Below the pieces are notes generated by a model. It had not been told where the DNA came from, made no database searches, and was given only the letters and a program-made list of their open reading frames with translations. Positions 35,294 to 47,632 of a DNA stretch of 64,000 bases are shown here, piece by piece. Position 1 is the stretch's first letter. Every line of letters starts with the position of its first letter. Source of the DNA: Talpa occidentalis (Eukaryota; Chordata; Mammalia; Eulipotyphla; Talpidae); NCBI RefSeq assembly GCF_014898055.3, contig NW_023601212.1:53246329-53310328 (forward strand). The letters are read 5' to 3'. Both the position numbers and the translations under genes were made by a program.

Positions 35294-35699
35294 TTTCTGA
35301 GTTTGGTTTTGATGCTTATTTTATCTCTTTATGGCAGAAGGAGGGGGGATTTTTCCTTCAATCTTTACCCCCAAAACCTGTGATGCTCCTAGAGGTAAAA
35401 TTTATGAAAATCTGAGGTCTCCTCATAATGCTCAGATCCCAGGAGTTTTTTAGCTTTAAAGTTAGTCCATATTCAGTGTCCAGCAAATCATCAATCACTA
35501 TTAAATGTTTCTAGCTGGCTTCGGTAGCAACTCCTGTTTTCAGACAGGAGTTCTGTCTTTGCCATGCCATGTCAAAGCCATGGCTCTGTCTTTGCCTGCC
35601 TCTCCAGTGCTCAAGAAGGCAGTTTGCCCTGTGACCTCTATTCTCTGATCAATGTAAGAGCAATGGCTAATTTTCAATTTGTTTGTTTTCCTGTGAGTA

Positions 35700-35825
35700 C
35701 AGGAGCAATGACTTCCAAGCTCCTTAGAAGCTTAGAGATGGTCAGCTGTAGACTTCTTATTCATCTTGGCAGTTCTCTGTAATGGCATAGTACCTAGAGA
35801 TAGCAAATATTCAACAAATGTTTCC
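35700..35825 (-). mobile_element. L2-like 3' fragment
   Basis: CTTCCAAGCTCCTTAGAAGC, AGTTCTCTGTAATGGCATAG and AAATATTCAACAAATGTTTC resemble the ancient L2 3' end (aagctcct...cagcacctagcacagtg...caataaatgttt). It is weak and diverged. Confidence 0.4.
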
Positions 35826-36214
35826 TAGGTCAAAGTCTAAAAAGAACAAAAGAAGGAAGCACTAGGATTATTATTCAAAAGATATGATTTCTTTGTAGCT
35901 GTATTATGAGAAAAGGATCTTCATTTCTTGATTTTGAACTAAGATTATGTTGGAGTTTTGTTTTTGATAAGCACTAAGTTCTTGCCAAACCTTCTGACCC
36001 ATAATAAGATCCCAGCTTCTCAACTTACTCATTACTCACCTTAACATCAGTAGGTACCAGATTTTAGGATCTTATTGGCCCTGTAGAATTCCCAAAGAGA
36101 ATTTGTAATTCTCAGCTTCAAAAGAAGAACTTGTATCTTATTTGTCATCTACCTTGACCTCCCTGAGTTTTACTTTCTCTCAGTCTTAACATTTATTCTT
36201 CTCTTCCTTTAACT

Positions 36215-36440
36215 AGGTAACATTTATTGAGCAGAATAATAACATTAGGTTCTATGCTAAGTGCTTTTCATAGATCTCATTGACTCCTCATAATTATAAG
36301 GTGGGTGTAACTTCTACTTCTGAAAGATAAGGAATTCTAGCTTAAAGATACTAAATAAATTGCATATCTCAAATAGTTAATAGGTGGCAGTGCTAGAGGA
36401 TTTTGAGTGTCCTCTTTGTCCAATCTCAGTGCACCCATCC
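36215..36440 (+). mobile_element. MIR
   Basis: TAACATTTATTGAGCAGAAT, TATGCTAAGTGCTTTTCATA, GATCTCATTGACTCCTCATA, TAAGGTGGGTGTAAC and AATAGGTGGCAGTGCTAGAG match a nearly complete MIR in plus orientation. Confidence 0.78.
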
Positions 36441-36713
36441 ATTCTACAGCAATTATTGAGCACCTGCATGTTATGGGCACAAAACTAGATGCTTTGCTGT
36501 ATAAAAAGATAGGTTACATGTTCTTGCTTTTAAGAGTTATGATCCCTACTTGGAAAAGTGGATAGAAGAGGATGAAGAAATAGTGGAAAGAGGAATAGGA
36601 AGGGTAGGAAGAAAGGCCGTTTATCCATAGACACCTGTTCAGTGCTTCCAATACAAATGATTATTTCTCTACTCCAGTAATAGACAGGTTTCAGACTTAG
36701 CTGTTTGGTTCTT

Positions 36714-37010
36714 AAGAATTTCAAGCTAGGGCCTCCCCTGGTGGTGCAGAGAGTTGAGTGCCATACTGTGAAGCTGTCTGCAGCCTCTGCAGCATCAGTT
36801 TGATCCAGGCCGGCCGGTGAGGGTCCCACATGGTGAAGCAGACCTCTCCTGCCTTGCCGGCTGCCCCTTCAGCAGTGTATTTTGTCAGTCTGCCTGTTCT
36901 GCTCCCTGCTCTGTCTCTGGTGAATCCTCTCACCCTCCCGTGCATCTGGCCTGTACCCCGGTTCTTGTATAAAAACAAATCTTTAAAAAAAAAAAAAAGA
37001 ATTTCAAACC
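36714..37010 (+). mobile_element. Rhin-1-like SINE with TSD
   Basis: SINE at 36,729-36,996. Head GGGCCTCCCCTGGTGGTGCAG without its last base, body CAGACCTCTCCTGCC, a shortened tail CTTGTATAAAAACAAATC and an A tail. The TSD is AAGAATTTCAA, found at 36,714-36,724 and again just after the A tail at about 36,998-37,008. Confidence 0.92.
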
Positions 37011-37012
37011 AA

Positions 37013-39150
37013 GTGAGAATATCAAGAATGTCTTCAAAAGATGCTAATGAAAGTATTCCCCTCTCCAAAACTTATGCTTACTAAACCTAGTCAAAGACAG
37101 AAAGGCAAAGTTGGGAGAGAATATCTTAGGCCACCTCCTCCTCCAGCTATGTTTCCAGAAAGAGTCACTAAACTGTGACCAATTCTGGGAAAGTAGCTTC
37201 TGAAGCTGCCAGCTTTGTAGCCTGCTTGGACTCCTAGCAAACTTGAGATGAAGCAGACCAAGTAAGAGAGTTAAAGAACTTGTTTGTGTGCACAGTCAGG
37301 AATTAGCATTTTTATACCCTACTAGCTTTTTAAAGCTTCATATATGTCTAATTCTGAGTTGCAATGATTTATGTTTAGGGAACATCTCTAGCAAAGGATG
37401 AATATAAATGATAGAATAGGTAGATGGGTGAGAGAGAGGGGGGTGTGGGAGAAGGAAGAGGGGGTAGGAAGGAGCTATGACATCTTGGGGGAAGAAAGGA
37501 ACCATAGAGGTCATTGAGAGTCACCTCCCCCACCCCAGCCCCCACCCTCAGCCTCAATTATGAATTATTGAGTGAGCCTAACAAGATCTCAGGAGCTATC
37601 CAGTTCTGCTCTGAAAGGATAGGTAGTAGTAGTTGACTTTCTAAGATATTTAATTCCTCCCACCGGATGAGTGGCTGACATACCAAGAACAGCTTTTACC
37701 TCTTGTTATCTTATAACCCATCTGCTACTGCTTTAAAAAAAAAATAACAAAACTGTGGACAAATATAACACCTGTCTTCTAGCTTAAAAAGAACATTTCT
37801 GTACAAAAACACCCCTCCCTGAGATTCCTAATGTGTCATTCATTTTATAAGCTACGATGTTTTTATTTTTCTACCACCCATACAGAAATAGCCTCTTGGA
37901 TTCCTATCTCTGATATTTATTCTCTCTGTGTCTCCTGGGTTCTTTCCCATTTCTTCACCATCTACTTCCCTTTTATCTGAAGGCTTGGGACAGACAGACC
38001 TCCCCTGGCATGCCTGGGATGTCTGAAAGTGGACATTTTACTTAAAAATTGTCCTTTTCTGAAAAATAGGTTTCTGTAGTTATTATCAGATTAAATAAGG
38101 ATAATGTAGGTAAGATCTATAGCTCAGTTTCTAGAACATATAAGAACATAACAATCGCTAGCTGTTTTATTTAGCCCTTGTCATTGTTTTGTTTTGTATT
38201 CATTCCTATTTCCTAGTCTCCTCATTTACTCTTTCCTATATTCAGAAAGCCATTTCTTGCTTTCCCCAGACTTCTTCTGTAAGGCTGCCCTTTTGACAAA
38301 ATCAGAGATGTGCTCATACATTAAAATGTTTTCAACCTATGTTTGGAAGTAGCTATGACGAAGACAGATACCATAATGTTCTGACTGGGAACACTGAGAC
38401 GTCCTTTGTAATTTCTTCCAGCACAAGATCTATGAACTGTTGACTGACTAAAGAGGCACCTTATTACCTTCTATCCCAGACTCCATGGGCTTTGACCTCT
38501 GCTCTCAGTTATTATTTGACACAGGCAGTCTAGAAGGGCCCCTCATGGGATTCACGTTACCACATGGGTCCTGACCCAGAGCAGAAACAAGGAGGACTTG
38601 GAAACAGTCCTGCCAGACGAGGCTCTCAGATGGTTCCAAGGGTGCCTCTTGAAATATGTATAACCTCAGTCACTTAGAAATACATCTCATTAAATGAGAT
38701 ATTTTTTTAAAGAATGGGAAATAATTTATAAAGATAAAAATAACTCAGACTTGCCTCAAAAGTGCAAAAATAAATTCTGTACCTTCTCTGCCTGATTCAG
38801 GGATAGAGAAAGGGGAGAGGAGAGAAAGAATATGAGACAGAATATATTGTGATTGAAACTAGTAAGAACAGAAACTTGGTCAACCAACAAGGGTGCTCTG
38901 AGGCCCAGGCAACTTGGGCAAGAGAGTGGAGGGGGACTGAATTAAAAAAAAAATATTCCTTAGTTTAGAGCTCAGCAAGTCATTCCCAGCATGGTGCTTT
39001 GTTTCTAGATAATGGTACACCACAGGGGTACAGATCCATCCAACTCTGCCCAACACCTTTTAATTATAGGGTTCTGAAAACACATAATAACAGAACTCTC
39101 AGAAGGTCCTTTCAGTTTTTTAAATACACTGTATGGTGCATGTTCTGGTT
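37013..39150. other. Unassigned non-coding DNA
   Basis: Contains a G-rich run at 37,425-37,470 and a C-rich run at 37,527-37,548. Frames are under 85 codons. No recognised repeat or exon. Confidence 0.5.
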
Positions 39151-39360
39151 CTCACATGATCTCAACTGCTGTGAGCCTGTCTCCCTGACCCCCATTATCT
39201 GCACTTGCCTCACTGCTCCTCATGTGGCTCCTTAAAAACAGCAGCTATGCTCCTGCCTCAGGGCTTTTGCACTGACTGTTCCATTTGCCCTCAAGCCAAA
39301 AAAAAATCTGCCCAGACAAACTTGGGCATCACCTCTGATTACTAATTAGAATAGTCCATT
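39150..39360 (-). mobile_element. L2-like fragment
   Basis: CTCACTGCTCCTCATGTGGC, CTCAGGGCTTTTGCACTGAC, TGTTCCATTTGCCCTC and GGGCATCACCTCTGATTAC follow the ancient L2 consensus order. Diverged. Confidence 0.55.
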
Positions 39361-39890
39361 CAGAAAAAAAGATTACAGTGAATAACAGTAGCCCCACTTG
39401 TACTTTTAGAAACTGAAAATGGAATCACATACATGGAATCCTAAAGCAGTCTTAAAGTGACTTTTCCCCCTCTACTTATTTATGTCCTCTGCCTAAGGCC
39501 TAGTCAACTGCAGGCCTGAGGTTATAGGAGGTAGGGGCATTGCTTGAAGATTCTGTGCAAAGCCCCATCATTTCTCAATCTTTGTATTCTGTCCCATACT
39601 ATCACAAGTTAGTAATTGTAGTTATAGTAATGCATGGTTCTGAGTAATTAATGCACTGTTGGAAATCTATCTTTCAAGTTGTCATCACATGCTGGGAGGC
39701 ATCCTTCCAAAATCAGAGTGTGCTTGAAGTACACCAGTGAGACAAGCAGGTGACTTTCATGCCTTAGACCCATGTCAGGATATGTGGCTGAAACCCCTGC
39801 TTCTTGGTTCTGTAAGATTAAGAGAGTGCTTGAAGGTATGGTCAAGTTCATCTCTGAAATAAGATCACATTACTCACCCTGTATTCCATT
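39360..39890. other. Unassigned non-coding DNA
   Basis: No recognised gene, exon or repeat. Frames are under 70 codons. Confidence 0.5.
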
Positions 39891-39980
39891 GCGTCTTAAT
39901 AATGGTTAACATTTATTAAGTTCTTACTATATACCAAATGATGCTAAAAGTTGTGTGTCTATTTATACATAAGTTATGTT
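39890..39980 (+). mobile_element. MIR 5' part
   Basis: GGTTAACATTTATTAAGTTC, TTACTATATACCAAATGATG and CTAAAAGTTGTGTG match the start of MIR. Confidence 0.5.
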
Positions 39981-40019
39981 AACATAGTTAACATGGTTAA
40001 TTAAAATAACAGTTATGTT

Positions 40020-40675
40020 AAAAATCATTGGGCTTTACACTTTAAACTTTTGTACTTCATACACATACAATAAAGTACAAAGTCTTAAGTGTAAAGTCCG
40101 GTGATTTTTCCATACAGTTCATAATTGTATATATAGTTCATAACTTGTGAAAGCACTATCCAAATCAAAATACAGAAATTTGTTAACACTCCTGATAACA
40201 TCCAAAGGCAAGTTCTCTTTGTCCTCATGAGAATAGATTAATTATACCTATTCTTGACCTTCATAGGATTCATTGCGGGATGCATTCCTTTTTTCCTGAT
40301 TCATTTCATGAAGCGCTATGTCTGTGACATTCATTCATATTCTATGTAGCAGTAATTTGTTTTTACTCCCGGGTACTCTTTCAGTATATGAATAAATTTT
40401 TTGTTGTTCATGGACATTTGGATTATTGCTAGATGTTGTTATTATGCATAAAGACTCTATGAAAGTTCTTGAGCAAGTCTTTTTGGGGACATGTTTTCCT
40501 TTCTTTCGGGTATGTCCCCAATATCGAAGGTGCTGTGTCATGAATTTATATTTATCTTTAGTAGAGATTGACAAGTGGTTTCCCTATTTGATTACATCAA
40601 TTTACCCTCCTACCAACAACATATGAGAATGCCAGTTACTATTTATCCACACTAACACTTGGTATGGCCAGTAAT
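40020..40675 (-). mobile_element. Old L1 3' part, left side of a nested locus
   Basis: The order CAAATCAAAATACAGAAATT, AATTTTTTGTTGTTCATGG, TTTGGGGACATGTTTTCC, AAGTGGTTTCCCTATTTG and TCCTACCAACAACATATGAG matches an old L1 on the minus strand. Old ORF2 sequence resumes at 42,925, so about 2.25 kb of younger insertions lie in between. Confidence 0.65.
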
Positions 40676-40679
40676 TTTT

Positions 40680-40852
40680 TACATATTTTATTATATAATT
40701 CTTACATCATTTTTGCACAATGTATGAATTTTCATTTTGGTTATGTTCCCCATACAATTGTACCCCCCTTATTTTGACCCTAATCCCTCCTCTCGTCCCC
40801 TGGGCCCCATAGTGTGTCTCTGGTTTATAGTCGTTTGTTAATTTTGATTTTT
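40680..40852 (-). mobile_element. L1 3'UTR fragment X
   Basis: TTACATCATTTTTGCACAAT, GTTCCCCATACAATTGTACC and GCCCCATAGTGTGTCTCTGG form the distal 3'UTR of a young L1, minus strand. It is cut off after GTTAATTTTGATT, where the poly(T) of the next L1 begins. It represents a separate L1 copy or the remains of one. Confidence 0.7.
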
Positions 40853-42759
40853 TTCTTTTTTTTTTTTTTTTGCTTTTTTAAAAATTTTTATATTCACCAT
40901 ACAAGTGCAACCCCCTTATTTTAACCCCAATCCCTCCTTCCCCCCCCCCATAGTGTGTCTCTGGTTCATAGTAGTTTGTTGATTTTGATTTTTTCTTTCT
41001 TATAGTTATTTTTCCTGGTCCCTTATTTAGGTTTTCTAGATTCCTGCTATGAGTGAGACCATCTGGTATTTTTCTTTTTCTTTCTGGCTTATTTCACTGA
41101 GCATGATCCCTTCCAGCTCCATCCATGTTGCTGCAAATTGCATGTGTTTATCTTTTTTGATTGCTGAGTAATATACCATGGTGTATATTTACCACATCTT
41201 GATCCAGTCATCTATTTTTGGGCATTTGGGTTGTTTCCAAAGCTTAGCTATTGTAAACAGTGCTGCTGTAAACATAGGGGTGCAGGTGTTCTTTGGAATT
41301 GATGTTTCTGTGTACTTTGGGTAAAAACCTAGGAGTGGAATTGCTGGATCATATGGAAGCTCTATGTTTAGTAGGTCCAGAAATCTCCACACAGCTCTCC
41401 ATAGTGGTTGGACCAGTTTGCAATCCCACCAGCAGTGTAGGAGAGTTCCTTTTTCTCCACATCCTCACCAACATTTGTTGTTGCTAGTTTTTTTAATATG
41501 TGCCATTCTCACTGGTGTGAGATGGCATCTCATTGTAGTTTTGATTTGCATTTCCCTGATTGCAAGTGATGTTGAACATTTTTTCATATGCCTGTTGGCC
41601 ATTTGTATTTCTTCTTTGGAGAAGTTTCTTCTTAGCTCTTCTGCCCATTTTTTGACTGGATTATTTTCTTTGTTTTTGTTGAGTCTCATCAGCTCTTGGT
41701 AGATTTTTGTGATCAGTCCTTTATCATTAGTGTTGTGTGCAAAAATGTTCTCCCAGTCGGTGGGGTTTCTCTTTGTTTTGGTTATTGTCTCTTTTGCAGT
41801 GAAAGACATACAAGGAACCCAAATAGGCAAGGAAGAAGTCAAACTATCCCTGTTTGTGGACGATATGATAATATACATAAAGAGTCCCAAAAACTCCACA
41901 GAAAAACTAATTAATAAATCAGTTTAGTAAAGTGGCAGGATACAAAATCAATGCACAAAAATCAGTAACCTTCCAAAACACAAACAATAAATCTGAAGAA
42001 GAAATCAAGAAAACCATTCCTTTTATTATTGAAACAAAAAAATCAAATACTTGGGAATAAACCTAACAAAAGAAGTAAAGGAACTATACAAAGAAAACTA
42101 TAAAACACTGTTAAAAGAAATAGAAGTAGACACAAAGAAATGGAAAGACATCCCCTGCTCATGGATCGGAAGAATTAATATTATCAAAATGGCCATCCTA
42201 CCAAAAGCAATTTACAGATTTGCTGCTATTCCAATTAAAATTTCAATGTCATTCTTCAAAGAAATAGAACAAATATTGATGAAATTCATATGGAGCCACC
42301 AAAAACCCCTAATAGCCAAAACCCTCCTGGAAAAAAAAAAGAAGGGAATGGAGGCATCTCTCTCCCAGATTTCAAACTATACTACAAAGCCATAATAATC
42401 AAAACTGCATGGTATTGGAACAAGAACAGACACATGGACCAATGGAACTGAATAGAAAACCCAGAAATAAACCCACAGATTTATGGTCAACTAATCTTTG
42501 ACAAAGGAGCAAAGAATATGCACTGGAGCAAAGAAAATTTGTTCAATAAATGGTGCTGGGAAAACTGGGTCGCTGCATGCAAAAGAATGAAACTTGACTA
42601 CTACTTCACACCATGCACAAAAACCAACTCAAAATAGATTAAAGAACTAGGCATAAGACTTGAAACCATAAAATATGTAGGAGGAAATATAGGCAAAACA
42701 CTACATGACATGTAGCTCAAAGACATCTTTACAGACACATCACCCGAAGCAGTGATAGC
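40853..42759 (-). mobile_element. Young L1 with 5' inversion (twin priming)
   Basis: A poly(T) run opens the element. The 3'UTR and ORF2 C-terminal region run on the minus strand to about 41,800. The orientation then flips: 41,801-42,759 is plus-strand ORF2, from the reverse transcriptase region ([20 protein letters not shown]) to just before the C-terminal segment. In L1 order the two pieces abut with loss of roughly 60 bp. This is the standard signature of twin-primed L1 integration. The 5' junction falls in a SINE with microhomology around AGCA. The ORF2 frames are broken. Confidence 0.9.
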
Positions 42760-42921
42760 AGACCTCTCCTGTCTCGCCCGCTGCTCCCCTCAGCAGTGTA
42801 TTTCATTGATCTGCCTGTTCTGTTGCCTGCTCTGGCTCTGGTGAATTCTCTCACCTTCCCAGGCATTTGACTGTACCCAGTGCTCGTGTGAATAAATAAA
42901 TAAATCTTAAAAAAAAAAAGA
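42758..42921 (+). mobile_element. Rhin-1-like SINE, 5' half missing
   Basis: Starts abruptly at GCAGACCTCTCCTGTCTCGC and continues CCCCTCAGCAGTGT, GGTGAATTCTCTCACC and GAATAAATAAATAAATC plus A tail. The tRNA-like head is absent. The L1 inversion end abuts it, so the head was probably lost when the L1 integrated. Confidence 0.88.
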
Positions 42922-42924
42922 TCA

Positions 42925-43050
42925 CCTAGAAGCAAATTGACATCTTAATAATATCGAATATTTCAATCTGTGAATATGGTATATTATTCTATTTAGGTAT
43001 TCTTTAATTTGTCTTAGAACTTCTGGGTATCTTCTGTTTGGTATCCTGAA
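42925..43050 (-). mobile_element. Old L1 ORF2 part, right side of nested locus
   Basis: AAATTGACATCTTAATAATA, TCAATCTGTGAATATGGTAT and GGTATTCTTTAATTTGTCTT are the reverse-complement order of the old L1 reverse-transcriptase region. This fits the same old copy as 40,020-40,675. Confidence 0.6.
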
Positions 43051-44035
43051 GAGGAAAAACTCTGCTGGTGTAAGTACTTTGTTTTTCTCATTCCCTAACT
43101 GGCATGATGTTTGATCCCTAATTTGTGCAGTAGATACATGCTGAAACAATGGTCCAGTCATAATAGTAAATTTTGTTAGCACCAATCATGTCTTCTTAAA
43201 ATAAGTCCTCCATAAGCAATGATCACCATGGCTCAGCAGAAATTTAGATACCAGTAGCTTAAATCCAAAAGACAAACTAAACTGCCTATTCCAGAATTTA
43301 GAGGGGAGTGAGAGCAAAGAATGTGATCTGGGGAATTAGTCTCTTTTGGAGGATTCCTCTTCTCTGATGTATTTTTGAGTCACTGTGATGCTGTTTCTGT
43401 GTTGGCATTCCTGTTTGCTCAGTGGGTGTGCGATTTAGCCAACACTGGGTCATAGATCAGGAGGAAAATTATTTCAGGTCTTTATAAACTAAAGACTTTT
43501 TTTCTGTTAAAATGTCCAAAACCTACACTTATGGAAGACAGTTTCTTTCAGAAAAAAATATAACAAAACTCAGTGCTAGTAACTCATGGGAAGGACTCTT
43601 TGTGTGACTTTTCGAGAGGGTTAAAGGGTTAGGATTCAAAATTTAAAAGAAATATCTACCTAATCACTCTTAGAACTGAAAGTGCAGTTTCAGACATAAG
43701 ATGTTTTAGTGGCCTGTGAAAATTTTTGCCATCAAAGCAAGGAAAGGATCCATAATAGTTGTCATGTTCAGTTCACTACCATTTACCCATGGGCCAACAG
43801 TGGAGAACCAAAGGAGAGAAACATCCAAGTTTTAAGGAAACAACTCATTTCTCCACTGCTTTTGGATATGGTGTATATAGTAAATATGGTGGCTAGGGTG
43901 CATATATCCACACACGCATATAGCTTCTCACTATAAATTTGACCCATAAACACCACAAACACATGATATAATCCCCTCATTCATTTTTCCTGGCAGTCTC
44001 ACGCATTAATGCTTGCTAAGATAGAAATAATATCT
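43050..44035. other. Unassigned non-coding DNA
   Basis: AT-rich, with frames under 90 codons. Nothing recognised. Confidence 0.5.
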
Positions 44036-44336
44036 AAAGGTGGAGCTGAGGGGCCTCCCCAGTGTCACGAGCAGTTGAGCGCAGCACTGTGAAGCTGCCC
44101 ACAGCCTTTGCAGTGTGGGTTCAATTTCCGGCCAGCCAGGGAGATACCCGCATGGCACAGCAGACCTCTCCTGTCTCGACCGCTGCTCCCCTCAGCAGTG
44201 TTTTTGGTCTTTCTGCCTGTTCTGCTCCCTGCTCTGTCTCTGGTGAATTCTCTCACCCTCCCGTGCCTCTGGCCTGTACCCAGTTCTTGTGTAAATAAAT
44301 AAATAAATATTTTTTAAAAATAAAGGTAGGGCTGAG
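44036..44336 (+). mobile_element. Rhin-1-like SINE with TSD
   Basis: SINE at 44,051-44,321 with head GGGCCTCCCCAGTGTCACGA, B-box-like GGTTCAATTTC, body CAGACCTCTCCTGTC and tail GTGTAAATAAATAAATAA. TSD AAAGGTGGAGCTGAG (44,036-44,050) / AAAGGTAGGGCTGAG (44,322-44,336), two differences. Confidence 0.93.
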
Positions 44337-44339
44337 AAT

Positions 44340-46365
44340 CAAAGGAATAGAGGGAAAACTTTGTAAATTTCAAAAGATTGCAATGCAATAAATGTAAAAA
44401 TGATTAACAAGTCTCTTTGATTTAGACATATTATTCCCCAGAAAACTCTAGCTTAAGTATGAAATATCCATTGGCTTTTTCTTCTTGAATTAGGAAAACA
44501 CCAAGAAGCATAAGGAAAATGTATCTTTTTGTATTTAGTTTATGTTCTGAAGATGGATCAATCTTAATAGATTCCTCTCTGAATTTTTCTCACCAGCCCT
44601 CTGAAGTTAATAAACTATTGACCTAAAGAAGCACATAAGAGAATAATAATTAAGGTAAAAATAATAGCATTGATAACCCACCTTAAATTTATTCAAAGGC
44701 TTTCTTCTATCAAATGCAAGATGCTCCTCATACATCTTCACATTATTGCTCACATAAAATTTAAGCAATTTAGGAGCCGAAGCAATTAATGTCTTTACAA
44801 ATGGGATTAAGTTCAAATAAGTCAACTGATGCACTTAACATTAGTTTCTCCCTATGAAATAGGTCAGATAATTCCCAATTCCTTCCTTAAGCCTCTTTCA
44901 AATAGATTATACTTTTCTCCTCTAATATACTTCTGTGCATTAATGTATTTTCTACTCTAATGTGATATGAAATTAGGCAACATGTCTTTTCATATTGTGT
45001 TCTCTATTATTACTGCAGCAAGTTAGAAAATATCTGGTGAACAAATGATAGAACTTAAAATATACTGCCATCAATTAAGGTAGTTGCAAGTATTGTAAAT
45101 ATTTAAACAAAAATACAGCTTTTGGGTCTATTTAGTTATTGAAACTTCAAGCGTGCAGTGTGATCACTCAATTTTATTCTTATTTTATTAGCTCTAAATT
45201 TTCTTATGGTGGCCCTAAGTGCTTATTCCCTGTATATATACCTTTAAAATGATTGCCTCAAGTGGAAGTTACAGTTGTGTAAATGATGAGTCTCTATAAA
45301 AGGAGATATCAAATAGCATCTGGGAGGCTCACAGGGTGAACATATATTTGGGGATAATCTCTTCCAGGATTTAGAGACCTCAAGAAACCACTCAACCTCA
45401 AAAGGTTGAGCAATGTGAACTCTATGAATTAAGGCAAGAAACTCTTAAAAGGGAGCTAAGCTGAGATGAGACTAGTAAAATAAGGTTAAACATAGATAAA
45501 AGATTAGCAAAGAGATTGCAATACAAGGTAAAATTACCTTGCCAGACATAAAGAGTAGAACTGAATTTACAGAGAATTGAATTAGTGGGAAAAATTGGGA
45601 AGAGTTTCAGAATTCAGATTAAAGGAACAAACAGAAAAATGCTGACCAAGAAAATGATATATATGTGTGGTAGGGAATGGAAAGCCCAGTCTAGCATATA
45701 ATAGGTGTTCTTGGATGATGGACCAGAGTAAATGGAACCAGTGCAACTGGCCAGGAATTAAGAATTTTTATTATCCAAAACAGGGAAAAAAAACTCTGTG
45801 CTTACATTTGGACTTTAGGCAAATTAATAACTTTAAGAGGAAACCCATACCTACGTAGAGCCTAACTAAAACCTTTTTAATTAAAAAAAAATCCTAAAGG
45901 TATCAAAAACAAACTAATAAATTGGAAAACAGAGTAATGGCAAAGACTTTTTTTTTTTAAACTCAGGCCTGGGGGTTAATTTTCAGCAATAATAGGCTGG
46001 GCTATTTTCTCTCTTAAGAAGAACAAAAAATCTACATAATTTATTTGAAAGCACTGGAGAGATTCTAAAGCAGGGAGAATTTGTGAGACTAAGATCCTCA
46101 AGGAACGAGGGAAAGGAAATAGAGGGAAGACCCCAGCATTTCAAGTCCCTTTCAAGGCAACTTTCAGGTTCAAAATCAGCTGCTGAGAGAATAGAACTGA
46201 GATTTCTATTTAGACCCATGGGGCTAAGGGGATAAACATCAGAGTCAGGAGCCCAGCCCCCTGTGGGCTCTGAAGGGTTAGGTGTGAACATGTTACTGTG
46301 AATTAGGGATAGATCTGCTCACACAGGGACACAAAGCTAGCTCTGAATCACCTAAACACCTGATG
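44340..46365. other. Unassigned non-coding DNA
   Basis: AT-rich with a T run at 45,948-45,958. Frames up to 102 codons (45,983-46,291, minus) have no domain. No repeat boundaries are seen. Confidence 0.5.
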
Positions 46366-46367
46366 GC

Positions 46368-46631
46368 AATAAATGATCTGGGATGGAGAGCCTCCCTGGT
46401 GGCCTAGGGCTATCACTACTAAGGCCTGAGTTTGATCTCTGGCCAGAGAACTAACCCATATATGGTGCTGCAGACCTCTCTCACCCCTGCCTTCCTTAGC
46501 ACCATATTTCAGTGAATCCGCCTGTTCTGCTCCCCACTGTGTTTCTGGTGAATCCTCTCACTGCTCCCTGCCCCCTGCACCTCTGGCCTAGACCCCCCAG
46601 CATTTTTACACAAAAATTAAATAAATTATCT
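46368..46631 (+). mobile_element. Old-subfamily Rhin-1-like SINE
   Basis: The family head GCCTCCCTGGTGGCCTAGG is followed by CTATCACTACTAAGGCCTGA, as in the copy at 27,156. Body CAGACCTCTC and tail TTTTTACACAAAAATTAAAT are diverged. Possible TSD AATAAATGATCTG / AATAAATTATCTG at the outer edges. Confidence 0.82.
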
Positions 46632-46819
46632 GACATTGATAGTACTGCTAGCCTAGCCAACTGAAGGAGGAAATTGTCTTCTGGAAACTCAACCATCCAT
46701 ACAAGTTTTACTAACAATGTCCAGCACTCAGACAAATATAACCAGTATGTAAAATCATAAGACGACTGAAAAGCAAGAAAATAAAACCAGGCAATAGAAA
46801 GAGATCCATGGGACATTCA

Positions 46820-47560
46820 GATAAGGGAAGGAAGTTATTAGGAGCTATAAATGAGTTTTGATTATTACATTGAAGAAATTAAACAAGAGGAGGGATTTAT
46901 GGCAGAAAACTAGAAATTATTAAATACATTCTAGTGGATATTCTAAATGGGGAAACACAACTGTAAAGTATGAATGGGTTTAGATACAGCTGATAATGGA
47001 AGGTAAATCGGTAAGAAGAAAACAAGAGTCAATTAAAGGGAAAGTGATAAAATCACAGATGAAAATGAAAAGACATAGGTTATCATGAAAAGGTCTGACT
47101 TTGTAATTTTAATGCCGAGAGAGGGGAAATGAGGACAGAAGCAATATTTGAAGAAATAATGACTGATAATTTTCTAAAACTGAAGACCTTCTGCCACACC
47201 TACTATAGAATGAACTTCAAGCCCGATGAGCACAGAGAAAATTACACCCAATAACTTCAAAATAAAGTGGCCAAAGTTGATAATACAGAGAACATCTTAA
47301 AAGGAAGCAATGTGTGTGTGGAGGAGGCAGGGGTGGGGAATAGGCTCAATCAATCATAGCAAAGGAAAAGAATAGTGCGAAGAGTTGATAGATTTTTGTT
47401 ACATTAAGACCAAAAAATATTATGTGATCAGAACATCAAGAGTAAATGAGAATGTAAATGGGAAATGAGAATGTTCTTAACATATGATTAAAAGTACTGA
47501 TTATCTTCACGAGTCAGGTAGTACTCCAAATCAGTAGAAAATAGGGAACTTGTAATAAAT
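46820..47560 (+). mobile_element. Old L1 ORF1-like fragment
   Basis: GAAGCAATATTTGAAGAAAT, AATGACTGATAATTTTCTAA, AACTGAAGACC and CAGAGAAAATTACACCC recall the old L1 or HAL1 ORF1 coding region on the plus strand. Only 47,100-47,300 is convincing. The outer limits are soft. Confidence 0.45.
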
Positions 47561-47632
47561 GTTTGACTTAGACATAAAAAAATGTGATTGAAAACAGTAA
47601 GATTTCATGTTCATTTATTGTGTCTTCAGTAT

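Larger units (their letters stand above)
34030..35540 (-). mobile_element. Old L1 ORF1/5' region, interrupted
   Basis: Minus-strand old L1. TTAGTTTGAATATGTATCCC before the SINE continues after it with TTGTTTATCCTGCATGG, TTCTCTGAGCTTCTTGGATC and TCAGTCATTATTCAAATA, in the canonical order. The readable frame at 35,199-34,984 contains KGRVSELEDMSTETSQTEKQ, the coiled-coil style of L1 ORF1. The SINE and the inverted copy (34,208-34,780) interrupt it. Confidence 0.65.
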
